Part shown: piece by piece, positions 1 to 6,990 of the stretch
How the letters are laid out: each line of letters opens with the position of its first letter
How positions within the stretch are numbered: the stretch's first letter is position 1
Assembly (NCBI GenBank): GCA_021774205.1
Contig: JAJFJI010000300.1
Span: 1-13,864, forward strand
Reading direction: 5' to 3'
DNA length: 13,864 bases
Source of the DNA: Nitrosomonas sp.
Lineage (GTDB): Bacteria; Pseudomonadota; Gammaproteobacteria; Burkholderiales; Nitrosomonadaceae
Program-made: the position numbers and the translations under genes
The notes under the pieces: generated by a model
Databases searched by the model: none
Seen by the model: the letters and a program-made list of their open reading frames with translations, nothing else
Told to the model about the DNA's origin: nothing

Positions 1-786
1 CTTGGTCGCATCTTCATACTGCAGGCCATTAGCTGGCAGCTTAGCTTCATAGCCCCAGGTTTGTCCAGTTCGCCAGCCGTTGCTTTTCAAAAGATTTGCC
101 GCCGTGGCTAGCGCATCAGGAATTGAATTCCAGATATCTCGAGAACCATTCTGATCCATATCAACAGCATAAGCCAGATAACTGGTTGGAATAAACTGTG
201 TATGCCCCATTGCGCCCGCCCATGATCCCATTAACTGAGCGGTTGAAATATCACCAGATTGTAAAATTTTTAATGCCGCAATCAGTTGGGTGCGTGCAAA
301 TTTCTTGCGGCGGTCATCTGCATAGGCAAGCGTTGCCAGGGATTGGGGGACATAATGCAAACGTTCTTCGCGTTCAAGGACAGAACCATAATTGGATTCA
401 ACCGACCATATTGCTAACAGAATAAACCGATTAATGCCGAATTGCTGTTCGATTTTTGCCAATGTTTGTTCATGCTGGATCGCCATTTGTTGGCCATTGG
501 CAATGGTCAATGGATTGACTCTTGCGTCCAGATAATCCCATATTTTGCTGGTAAATTCAGGTTGATATCTGGCTTTTTTAAGGACTTCGGGGTCTGGTGA
601 AGTTACCCCATCAAAGGCTTGATCATAAACTGATCGGCTGATGCCATTTTGCGCTGCGGACCTGTAAAAATCAGAAATCCACTGTTGAAAGCCTGTCGCT
701 GCTTTTGCACCTAACGGCATTAAGCTGAAGATAAAGACCAAGGCAACCATACATTGCCAACGTATCAAGTAATTAGTAGGTTTCAC
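1..786 (-). CDS. Lytic murein transglycosylase, MltB/SLT_2 type (partial, 3' end outside window)
   Basis: Cleaves the glycan strands of peptidoglycan in the periplasm, leaving 1,6-anhydro-muramyl ends. Translating the minus strand from a GTG at 786 gives 262 codons that stay open to the window edge. Residues 1-30 look like a Sec signal peptide: Lys2 and Arg9, a hydrophobic core, then LGAKA before ATGF. No lipobox is seen, so a soluble periplasmic form is likely. Residues 122-134 (ILLAIWSVESNYG) carry the probable catalytic Glu130, and residues 187-203 (GSWAGAMGHTQFIPTSY) are a hallmark of this family. A Met at codon 13 (750) is an alternative start but would remove the basic part of the signal peptide. 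Family members often end in a peptidoglycan-binding domain, which would lie outside the window. The gene starts 49 bases after flgA in the same direction, so co-transcription is likely. Its use in flagellar assembly is inferred from position only. Confidence 0.9.
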   Translation of the reverse strand, partial: MKPTNYLIRWQCMVALVFIFSLMPLGAKAATGFQQWISDFYRSAAQNGISRSVYDQAFDGVTSPDPEVLKKARYQPEFTSKIWDYLDARVNPLTIANGQQMAIQHEQTLAKIEQQFGINRFILLAIWSVESNYGSVLEREERLHYVPQSLATLAYADDRRKKFARTQLIAALKILQSGDISTAQLMGSWAGAMGHTQFIPTSYLAYAVDMDQNGSRDIWNSIPDALATAANLLKSNGWRTGQTWGYEAKLPANGLQYEDATK

Positions 787-805
787 AAAAATTTCTTATT
801 AGAAG

Positions 806-830
806 TACCAGCGTAGCAAACAACCTGGTA
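806..830 (-). repeat. Small dyad between flgA and the transglycosylase gene
   Basis: TACCAG at 806-811 and CTGGTA at 825-830 form a perfect 6-bp inverted repeat with a 13-base loop, just after the flgA stop codon. No T-run follows in the direction of transcription, so it is a poor intrinsic terminator. It may be an mRNA hairpin or chance. Confidence 0.3.
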
Positions 831-835
831 TAAAT

Positions 836-1552
836 TTATGGGCGCACATCCACAATGGCATCGGGTTGTGCAATGCCGCTAATTACTCGTCCCGATGGGT
901 TGCGAACCTGCACAACTTCTCCTTCTGCCGCATCTGAAAGCGCTTGGCCCTCTGAACTAACACTAAATCCTCTGCCTTGTACATTTAATTTTACCTTTTG
1001 TCCGCGCAGAATGATATGTGGCAAACGTAATGAATGCTGACGCAACGGTTGGCCGGTAGCAAGACTTGAGGTGGGTATTTTACCAATGACGAGAGATGCG
1101 TCTGTATAAATCCCTTCCGGCATTTGAGTAAGATTGACATTCTTCACCGTGATGTCATCAGCGGTTAATGGTCGACCCAGGGTGAGTGGACGCGCAACAT
1201 GGATTACATTCGCCATTACCTGAATATCAACCTGAACATAAATCGTCCATGGTGTTTGGCTGTCACAGCGTACACCCACGGACGAATTTCCCCACAAGCG
1301 GCCACCTGTTGGAACAAATGGCTCTAATTTAGGACAATTAGGTAGTGTTATACGATTGTCAATTTTCCCCTGGCTAACAACAACCTGCCCTGCTAGTTGT
1401 TTGGTTTGCTTATAAACAAAATCTTCGACCGTTTTGAGAATTATCGATATTTCTTGAAATTCAGCAGATTGTTGTTGTTCTGCTGCGAATAAGGGCATGA
1501 AAGAACCAGCTAATAGAAAGAAGCTGGTACAGGTAATTAATTTATATTTCAT
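836..1552 (-). CDS. flgA: Flagellar P-ring assembly chaperone FlgA
   Basis: Periplasmic chaperone needed for FlgI to polymerise into the P ring around the rod. The 238-residue product starts with a Sec signal peptide (MKYKLITCTS, hydrophobic core, probable cleavage near residues 23-24 in LFAAEQ). The C-terminal half has the SAF/FlgA pattern: RPLTLGRPLTADDI at about 121-134, LATGQPLRQHSLR at about 164-176, and a final GxGFSVSSEGQAL/VQVRNPSGRVISG section. Length matches the family. Cys73 and Cys96 could form a disulfide. No good Shine-Dalgarno sequence precedes the ATG. The gene is divergent from flgB, as in enteric bacteria, but its downstream neighbour is a lytic transglycosylase rather than flgM/flgN. 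The identification is firm; the transcript structure is inferred. Confidence 0.95.
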   Translation of the reverse strand: MKYKLITCTSFFLLAGSFMPLFAAEQQQSAEFQEISIILKTVEDFVYKQTKQLAGQVVVSQGKIDNRITLPNCPKLEPFVPTGGRLWGNSSVGVRCDSQTPWTIYVQVDIQVMANVIHVARPLTLGRPLTADDITVKNVNLTQMPEGIYTDASLVIGKIPTSSLATGQPLRQHSLRLPHIILRGQKVKLNVQGRGFSVSSEGQALSDAAEGEVVQVRNPSGRVISGIAQPDAIVDVRP

Positions 1553-1661
1553 TGAATATGTTTAATCTGGCTGTAGGAGTACTCGTTTAACTGCAACTTT
1601 TGCCATCTCCCGGCAAATATTGCCGACACACATGCATGTTAGCCAGTTAATTCAATATTCA
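1553..1661. repeat. Long imperfect inverted repeat in the flgA/flgB control region
   Basis: The arms are 1553-1572 (TGAATAT, then variable bases, then CTGGCT) and 1641-1661 (AGCCAG, variable bases, ATATTCA). The outer 7 and inner 6 base pairs are perfect; the middle of each arm matches poorly. The left arm touches the flgA start codon. The repeat encloses CGGCAA-ATA-TTGCCG (1611-1625), a 6-bp dyad, and the palindrome ACATGCATGT (1630-1639). Possible roles are a regulator binding site or a leader hairpin on the flgA mRNA; neither is shown by sequence alone. Confidence 0.6.
1611..1625. promoter_or_regulatory. Candidate regulator-binding dyad CGGCAA-N3-TTGCCG
   Basis: A perfect 6-bp inverted repeat with a 3-base centre, about 108 bases upstream of the sigma-54-like promoter of flgB. 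That distance suits an enhancer site for a sigma-54 activator. It does not match a consensus I can name, so the role is inferred from position and symmetry. Confidence 0.35.
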
Positions 1662-1730
1662 TAAGAAAAAATAAAGGTAACTTAAGGTGTTATTCGTTCG
1701 TTCATTGCCAATACATTGAGAATAACATAG

Positions 1731-1747
1731 TTGGCATAATTACTGCT
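1731..1747 (+). promoter_or_regulatory. Sigma-54 (RpoN)-type promoter for the flgB operon
   Basis: TTGGCATAATTACTGCT fits the YTGGCAC-N5-TTGCW pattern. GG at 1733-1734 and GC at 1745-1746 are separated by exactly ten bases, as sigma-54 holoenzyme requires. Transcription would start near 1758, about 25 bases before the flgB ATG. The site lacks the C and G after TGGCA and has CTGC instead of TTGC. A sigma-54 flagellar hierarchy uses an enhancer-binding activator of the FlrA/FlrC or FleQ/FleR kind, which is not in this window. Confidence 0.7.
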
Positions 1748-1782
1748 TACGACAAATATAACGATTCATTTAGGGAAATCAT

Positions 1783-2184
1783 ATGATCAGTAAACTTGAT
1801 AACGCACTTAATTTCCAACAAACCGCACTCAATGTTCGGGCAGCCCGGCAGGAGGTATTGTCCAGTAATGTCGCCAATGGCGATACACCAAATTTCAAAG
1901 CCAGAGACATTGATTTTTCAAATGTGCTAAGTGACGCGCTTTCATCGAATACGAATAAAACTGGCCTGACAACAACTTCTCCGATGCATTTATCTTCAAG
2001 CTCAGGAAACAGCTTTGTTTCTGACGCATTGTACCGGATACCGCAACAACCGAGTGCGGATGGGAATACCGTTGAAATGGATGCAGAACGCACTAGATTC
2101 GCGGATAACTCTATTAAATATGATGCCAGCATGACCTTTATAAGTGGTCAGATCAGAGGTCTCATGTCAGCCATACGGGAGTAA
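1783..2184 (+). CDS. flgB: Flagellar proximal rod protein FlgB
   Basis: Forms part of the proximal rod next to the MS ring, exported by the flagellar type III apparatus, so no signal peptide is expected or seen. The 133-residue product is of normal length. Residues 29-48 (SSNVANGDTPNFKARDIDFS) are the FlgB version of the rod/hook N-terminal motif, and the C-terminus is the usual helix that pairs with it in the D0 layer. AGGGA lies seven bases before the ATG and supports this start. First gene of the flgB-flgL run, about 25 bases below the predicted sigma-54 start site. The stop is six bases before flgC. Confidence 0.97.
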   Translation: MISKLDNALNFQQTALNVRAARQEVLSSNVANGDTPNFKARDIDFSNVLSDALSSNTNKTGLTTTSPMHLSSSSGNSFVSDALYRIPQQPSADGNTVEMDAERTRFADNSIKYDASMTFISGQIRGLMSAIRE

Positions 2185-2190
2185 TGAACA

Positions 2191-2595
2191 ATGTCACTAT
2201 TTAACGTATTTAATATTGCCAGCTCTTCAATGGCCGCACAGTCTCAGCGCCTAAATGTAGTTGCAAGTAACTTGGCAAACGCGGACAGTGTTACCAGTTC
2301 AACCGGAGAACCTTACCGCTCTCGCCAAGTTGTTTTTAGCACCATGCAAACTGGAGACAAAGAAGCGGGTGGAGTCAAGGTAGCAGGTATTGTTCATGAC
2401 GCTTCACCAATGAAGCAGGCATATGAACCCAATCACCCAATGGCGAATACCGAAGGTTATGTCACTATGCCTAATGTGAATGTCGTGGATGAAATGGTGA
2501 ATATGATGTCCGCATCACGCTCTTATCAAAACAGTGTTGATATGATGAACACAACGAAAACATTGTTGCAGAAAGCACTGACAATCGGTCAATAA
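2191..2595 (+). CDS. flgC: Flagellar proximal rod protein FlgC
   Basis: Second proximal rod subunit, built on top of FlgB and FliE. The 134-residue product shows VVASNLANADS at residues 23-33, followed by the Pro-Tyr-Arg stretch (GEPYRSRQVVF) typical of FlgC. The C-terminal VDEMVNMMSASRSYQ helix is shared by rod and hook proteins. GGGAG inside the last codons of flgB serves as ribosome binding site, so the two genes are probably translationally coupled. Eleven bases separate it from flgD. No irregularity is seen. Confidence 0.97.
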   Translation: MSLFNVFNIASSSMAAQSQRLNVVASNLANADSVTSSTGEPYRSRQVVFSTMQTGDKEAGGVKVAGIVHDASPMKQAYEPNHPMANTEGYVTMPNVNVVDEMVNMMSASRSYQNSVDMMNTTKTLLQKALTIGQ

Positions 2596-2606
2596 AAGGA
2601 ACAACG

Positions 2607-3278
2607 ATGGATATTATTCAGGATTCTAATTTCGCGACATCATTTGCTTCCAACAATGCCGCTACTGGCTCTGTTAGCAAAGGGATTGACGAAACGCAAG
2701 ATCGGTTTTTGAAGTTACTAGTCACACAAATGCAAAACCAGGACCCGCTTAACCCATTGGATAATTCCGAGGTTACCAGCCAACTGGCGCAAATAAATAC
2801 CGTTACTGGCATCAATAAACTTAATGAAACGCTACAACTGCTGGTGTCTGATTTCGATGCAGCGAATTCTTTGGAAGCAGCAAGTATGATCGGGCGCAAT
2901 GTATTGGTTCCAGGAACAACGATTGATTTGCAAGACAATGCGGCTGTGGCAGGTATCGATTTACCGCAGGCAGTCGACGAAGCGACTATCACTATAAAAG
3001 ATAGCAGCGGCATAGCAATACGTAACATTGAGCTTGGTGCACAAGAAGAAGGCGGCGTAATTCCATTTACCTGGGACGGTGTTACAGACAATGGCACAAG
3101 CGCTGTCAATGGAAACTATAGCTTCACAGTTAGTGCAAAACTGGGTGATGAGGATGTCACGGCCCAAACACTCGCATTTGGCTCAGTAAAAAGCGTCTCA
3201 CCTGATGAACATGGGACAATTTTGGATATAGGGGAGCTGGGACTCGCCAATCTCAACGAAATTAAACAAATATTCTAA
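2607..3278 (+). CDS. flgD: Flagellar hook-capping protein FlgD
   Basis: Cap that sits on the growing hook and directs FlgE assembly; it is discarded when the hook is complete. The 223-residue product has the diagnostic N-terminal segment at residues 34-53 (FLKLLVTQMQNQDPLNPLDN), followed by SEVTSQLAQI. The C-terminal part matches the FlgD Tudor-like and Ig-like fold pattern, with a GxxPFTWDGVTDNG motif around residues 150-165 and NGNYSFTVSA after it. AAGGA precedes the ATG at good spacing. It directly precedes flgE, the usual partner gene. A long antisense frame here is a shadow of this gene. Confidence 0.97.
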   Translation: MDIIQDSNFATSFASNNAATGSVSKGIDETQDRFLKLLVTQMQNQDPLNPLDNSEVTSQLAQINTVTGINKLNETLQLLVSDFDAANSLEAASMIGRNVLVPGTTIDLQDNAAVAGIDLPQAVDEATITIKDSSGIAIRNIELGAQEEGGVIPFTWDGVTDNGTSAVNGNYSFTVSAKLGDEDVTAQTLAFGSVKSVSPDEHGTILDIGELGLANLNEIKQIF

Positions 3279-3291
3279 CGAGGAGAGAATC

Positions 3292-4572
3292 ATGGGTTTT
3301 CAACACGGACTAAGTGGACTTGCTGCCGCATCAACCAATCTAGATGTCATTGGAAATAATGTCGCAAACGCCAACACAGTGGGTTTCAAGCAATCACAGG
3401 CGGAGTTCAGTGATGTTTATGCAAATGCATTGATTGGCGGGGGTGGCAATCAAATTGGTATCGGAACTCAAGTGTCAGATATAGCGCAACAGTTTTCGCA
3501 GGGCAATATCAGCACAACCAATAACCCTCTGGATATTGCAATTAATGGCGGTGGATTTTTTCGTATGAATGATAACGGTGCCACTACCTATAGTCGTAGC
3601 GGCCAGTTTCATCTCGATAGTGATGGTTTTATTGTTAATAGCGACAATGTAAACCTTACCGGTTTTTTAACCGATGCTACTGGAAAAATAATACCAACCC
3701 AGCCATCAGATCTACAACTATCGACGGCTGACCTAACGCCACAACCAACCACCACTTTTTCAAGTGGTTTTAATCTTGATGCGCGAACGACCGTACCTAC
3801 GCCACTTCCTGCATTCGATGCAACCGACCCCACAACTTTTGCAAGCTCAACCTCCGGTTCAATTTTTGATAGTTTGGGTGGATCACATGTATTAACATTT
3901 TTTTTCCAGAAAACCGGTAGTGGCGCCTGGGATGCTTATGCAACGGTTGACGGCGCTGTAACACCAGCCGGATTGCCTGACGGTGTTGATCTGGGCACAG
4001 GGGCTGGAAACCCCTTGACGCTAAATTTTGATACCAATGGAGCATTAATTCCACCGGCAGCACCGACAACCGCATCGATAGATCTTGCTGCAATTGCCAC
4101 GAATCTAGGTACCGTCAATGATGCGACAACACCGCTGGAATTTGAGCTGGATATGAATAATGCCACTCAATTCGGTTCTAATTTCAGTGTTAATTCATTG
4201 AGCCAGGATGGTTTTACTTCAGGCCGTTTAGCTGGATTTGGCGTAGCTGGAGATGGGGTTATCACAGGGAATTTTACCAACGGTGAAACACAGGTGCTTG
4301 GTCAGGTCGTCTTGGCAAATTTCAGCAACCCGCAAGGTCTTGTGCCATTGGGGCGCAACCAATGGGCAGAAACGGGTGAATCAGGACAACCGCTCGTTGG
4401 TGCGCCACTGACTGGAACTCTTGGTGAGTTGCAATCGGCCGCAGTTGAAGATTCAAATGTCGATTTAACTACCGAGTTGGTTAATATGATCACGGCGCAA
4501 CGTGTGTACCAGGCAAATGCCAAAACAATTGAGACACAGGATGCCATATTACAAACCTTGGTAAATCTCTAG
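3292..4572 (+). CDS. flgE: Flagellar hook protein FlgE
   Basis: Main subunit of the hook, the flexible joint between rod and filament. The 426-residue product carries NNVANANTVGFK at residues 22-33 and the C-terminal helix ELVNMITAQRVYQANAKTIE within residues 391-426, both shared across rod/hook proteins. The middle (about 130-360) is the variable surface-exposed D1/D2 region, rich in Thr, Gly and Asp. Length is close to that of enteric FlgE (about 400 residues), so there is no large insertion. A strong ribosome binding site (GAGGAGAG) precedes the ATG. It is followed by a longer gap than usual for this operon (64 bases). Confidence 0.97.
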   Translation: MGFQHGLSGLAAASTNLDVIGNNVANANTVGFKQSQAEFSDVYANALIGGGGNQIGIGTQVSDIAQQFSQGNISTTNNPLDIAINGGGFFRMNDNGATTYSRSGQFHLDSDGFIVNSDNVNLTGFLTDATGKIIPTQPSDLQLSTADLTPQPTTTFSSGFNLDARTTVPTPLPAFDATDPTTFASSTSGSIFDSLGGSHVLTFFFQKTGSGAWDAYATVDGAVTPAGLPDGVDLGTGAGNPLTLNFDTNGALIPPAAPTTASIDLAAIATNLGTVNDATTPLEFELDMNNATQFGSNFSVNSLSQDGFTSGRLAGFGVAGDGVITGNFTNGETQVLGQVVLANFSNPQGLVPLGRNQWAETGESGQPLVGAPLTGTLGELQSAAVEDSNVDLTTELVNMITAQRVYQANAKTIETQDAILQTLVNL

Positions 4573-4573
4573 C

Positions 4574-4606
4574 AATCAATGAGAAAGTAAATATAATTCA
4601 TTGATT
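4574..4606. repeat. Inverted repeat just after flgE
   Basis: AATCAATGA (4574-4582) and TCATTGATT (4598-4606) form a perfect 9-bp inverted repeat with a 15-base AT-rich loop, beginning two bases after the flgE stop. Only two G-C pairs and no following T-run make it a weak terminator. It could mildly attenuate transcription or protect the flgE message, which codes for the most abundant product of the operon. Confidence 0.4.
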
Positions 4607-4636
4607 AAATGATACTTATTAAATTGTGAGAATATT

Positions 4637-5380
4637 ATGGACCGCTTGATTTACACTGCCATGACAGGCGCATTACATACGCTGAATCAACAAGCGACTG
4701 TTTCACAGAATCTGTCTAATGCCAGTACTACTGGTTATCGGGCCGAAACTAATGCATTTCGCGCGGTCCCGATATTCGGAGATGGATTGCCAACACGTGC
4801 TTTTGTGGTTGACTCTACAACAGGGTCAGATTTTACGCCTGGGCCAATCCAGCAAACAGGGCGTAACTTGGATGTGGCTGTACAAGGTTCAGGTTGGATT
4901 GCGGTACAGCTTGAAAATGGTGAGGAGGCTTATACCCGTCAAGGCAATTTACAAATCAGCGCCAGTGGTATTTTGCAGACTCAAGGTGGATTGAATGTAA
5001 AAGGAGACGCTGGACTCATCACAGCGCCACCAGATAATCGAATTACCATCGCTAAGGATGGCACCGTGTCTGCTGTTCCGATAACGCCATTACCCAACAC
5101 CGTCGTTATTATTGACCGGATAAAATTAGTCGATCCACCCGCAGAACAACTGGTAAAAGGCGGGGATGGCTTGTTTCGTTTGCGTGAGGGTGGTGAAGCA
5201 AATGCGGATGCCAAGGTATTTCTTACCTCAGGTGCCTTAGAGGGGAGCAATGTCAATCTTGTGCATGAAATGGTCAGCATGATTGCGCTTGCCCGCCAGT
5301 TTGATATGCAAATGAAAATTCTCGAAAGCGCCGAGCATAATGCACAACAAGCCAGCGAAATTATGGTGATGAGAGCTTAA
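4637..5380 (+). CDS. flgF: Flagellar proximal rod protein FlgF
   Basis: Rod subunit between FlgC and the distal rod FlgG. The 247-residue product has NLSNASTTGYR at residues 25-35, the FlgF form of the N-terminal rod/hook motif, and a C-terminal VHEMVSMIALARQFDMQMK helix, where FlgF is recognised by RQFD/MQMK instead of the RxYQ/RAYE of its relatives. The core around residues 75-110 (NLDVAVQGSGWIAVQ, AYTRQGNLQ) is the FlgE/F/G domain. Length is normal for the family. GTGAG lies a short distance before the ATG. Confidence 0.96.
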   Translation: MDRLIYTAMTGALHTLNQQATVSQNLSNASTTGYRAETNAFRAVPIFGDGLPTRAFVVDSTTGSDFTPGPIQQTGRNLDVAVQGSGWIAVQLENGEEAYTRQGNLQISASGILQTQGGLNVKGDAGLITAPPDNRITIAKDGTVSAVPITPLPNTVVIIDRIKLVDPPAEQLVKGGDGLFRLREGGEANADAKVFLTSGALEGSNVNLVHEMVSMIALARQFDMQMKILESAEHNAQQASEIMVMRA

Positions 5381-5430
5381 AACTAGTTCTCATTACGAAA
5401 AAAAGCTGAAAATTTTTATGAGGTGAAAAA

Positions 5431-6213
5431 ATGGTTCGCTCATTATGGATATCAAAAACCGGGCTTGATGCTCAACAGACCAAGCTGGATGTTATTTCAA
5501 ACAATCTGGCGAATGTCAGTACCAATGGTTTTAAGCGTTCTCGTGCGGTTTTTGAGGATTTACTTTACCAAACGATTCGCCAGCCTGGTGCGCAATCTTC
5601 ACAGCAAACGCAATTGCCTTCAGGTTTGCAGCTTGGCACGGGTGTTCGGCCTGTCGCAACAGAAAGTATTTTTACCCAAGGAGCTCCACTACAAACCGCA
5701 AATGAACGTGATGTCATGATTGATGGCGTCGGTTTTTTTCAGGTTTTAATGCCAGATGGCACAACCGGATATACGCGTGATGGTGCGTTTCAACAGGATA
5801 TCAACGGCCAGTTTGTCACCTCTAGTGGGTTTGTCATTCAACCCGCCATCACGGTTCCACCGAATGCAACCAGCATCACCATAGCGGTTGATGGAACGGT
5901 ATCTGCACAGGTCCCAGGGACACCAACACCCATACAAGTTGGCAATATCCAGCTAGCGAGTTTTATTAATCCATCAGGATTACAAAAGATTGGAGAAAAT
6001 CTTTTTTTACAAACCGCGTCGAGTGGTACTCCTAACACAAATGCACCGGGCACGAATGGCATAGGAAAATTGCGACAAAGTTTTGTTGAGGGCTCGAATG
6101 TCAATGTGGTGGAGGAATTAGTCAATATGATTCAAACCCAACGCGCGTATGAAATTAACTCTAGAGCCATTGAGACGTCAGACCAAATGCTGCAGCGTTT
6201 AGCGCAATTATAG
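5431..6213 (+). CDS. flgG: Flagellar distal rod protein FlgG
   Basis: Builds the straight distal rod that passes through the P and L rings. The 260-residue product has NNLANVSTNGFKRSR at residues 24-38 and then the FlgG-specific stretch LLYQTIRQPGAQSSQQTQLP around 44-63. In Salmonella this insert separates FlgG from FlgE and keeps the rod straight; it is well preserved here. VEELVNMIQTQRAYEINSRA near the C-terminus is the usual D0 helix. ATGAGGTG just upstream provides the ribosome binding site. The gap to flgF is 50 bases. Confidence 0.97.
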   Translation: MVRSLWISKTGLDAQQTKLDVISNNLANVSTNGFKRSRAVFEDLLYQTIRQPGAQSSQQTQLPSGLQLGTGVRPVATESIFTQGAPLQTANERDVMIDGVGFFQVLMPDGTTGYTRDGAFQQDINGQFVTSSGFVIQPAITVPPNATSITIAVDGTVSAQVPGTPTPIQVGNIQLASFINPSGLQKIGENLFLQTASSGTPNTNAPGTNGIGKLRQSFVEGSNVNVVEELVNMIQTQRAYEINSRAIETSDQMLQRLAQL

Positions 6214-6247
6214 TAGCGAACATATCGTTTAAGGCTGGGATAGTGGG

Positions 6248-6961
6248 ATGATTAAATGTACACGACAGAAAAATTTGCAATTATCTTTGACACTATTGCT
6301 GTTGTTACATTTGTTGGCAGGTTGCGCAATGACACCGTCAACTTCCATTCATCAGCCAGAAACTACTCGCCCAAGTTTTAGCATGCCAATGGTATCAGAT
6401 GAGTTCAGTGGCAGTATTTTTCATGCGGCCAACAATACGCGAACAAATCGTCGCTATATTCCATTATTTGAGGACCGGCGAGCGCGTAGCGTTGGCGATA
6501 CGATAATCGTGACGCTGAATGAAAGAACCAATGCCAGCAAAAAAACGGGCAGTAACGTGGATCGAGAAGGTAGCATGGGACTTTCAGTCCCTGATTTTTT
6601 TGGACTGCCTGCAAGTATCCTGGATAATCTCTCAGCGGAGACTAAATCCACCACCAAATTTAAAGGGGATGGTGCAAGCTCAAGTAATAACGATTTCACC
6701 GGTACGATTACAGTCACAGTGATTGAGGTACTTGCGAATGGCAATTTACTGGTTAGTGGAGAGAAGCAGATTGGCATCAACCAGGGACAGGAATTTATTC
6801 GTCTTTCTGGGGTTGTAAATCCGATTCATGTCGTGGAAAACAGGATTTCGTCTGTGCAAGTAGCCGATGCGCGCATCGAGTATCGTGCAAATGGTTATTT
6901 AGATGAAGCGCAGACTATGGGATGGTTTTCTCGATTTTTCATGAGTATTTCGCCATTCTGA
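6248..6961 (+). CDS. flgH: Flagellar L-ring lipoprotein FlgH
   Basis: Outer-membrane ring that acts as bushing for the rod. The 237-residue product starts with a lipoprotein signal peptide: Lys/Arg in the first eight residues, a Leu-rich core, and lipobox LAGC with acylated Cys26. Residues 73-86 (LFEDRRARSVGDTI) and the following IVTLNERTNASKKTGS form the conserved FlgH block; the C-terminus has GxVNPIHVVENRISS-type and ADARIEYRANG sequence typical of the family. A GTGGG ribosome binding site lies next to the ATG. Its presence implies a Gram-negative outer membrane. Confidence 0.97.
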   Translation: MIKCTRQKNLQLSLTLLLLLHLLAGCAMTPSTSIHQPETTRPSFSMPMVSDEFSGSIFHAANNTRTNRRYIPLFEDRRARSVGDTIIVTLNERTNASKKTGSNVDREGSMGLSVPDFFGLPASILDNLSAETKSTTKFKGDGASSSNNDFTGTITVTVIEVLANGNLLVSGEKQIGINQGQEFIRLSGVVNPIHVVENRISSVQVADARIEYRANGYLDEAQTMGWFSRFFMSISPF

Positions 6962-6990
6962 TCGAAGTTTCATATGGTTATCGAACTATT

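Noticed and set aside
198..425. Plus-strand 75-codon frame at the left end
   Set aside because: It is antisense to the lytic transglycosylase, whose family motifs are clear on the other strand.
1779..2132. 117-codon minus-strand frame over flgB
   Set aside because: A mirror of flgB with no ribosome binding site or recognisable motif.
2618..3109. 163-codon minus-strand frame over flgD
   Set aside because: Long, but fully antisense to a well-supported gene, with low-complexity Ser/Ile composition typical of shadow frames.
3797..4093. 98-codon minus-strand frame over flgE
   Set aside because: Lies in the variable part of flgE on the opposite strand; no motif and no start signal.
4574..4606. 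Intrinsic terminator between flgE and flgF
   Set aside because: The stem is AT-rich and no T-run follows; the downstream genes belong to the same operon. Kept only as an inverted repeat.
6922..6990. N-terminal extension of FlgI overlapping flgH
   Set aside because: It would place 23 extra residues before a normal signal peptide, and no ribosome binding site precedes it; the ATG at 6991 fits better.
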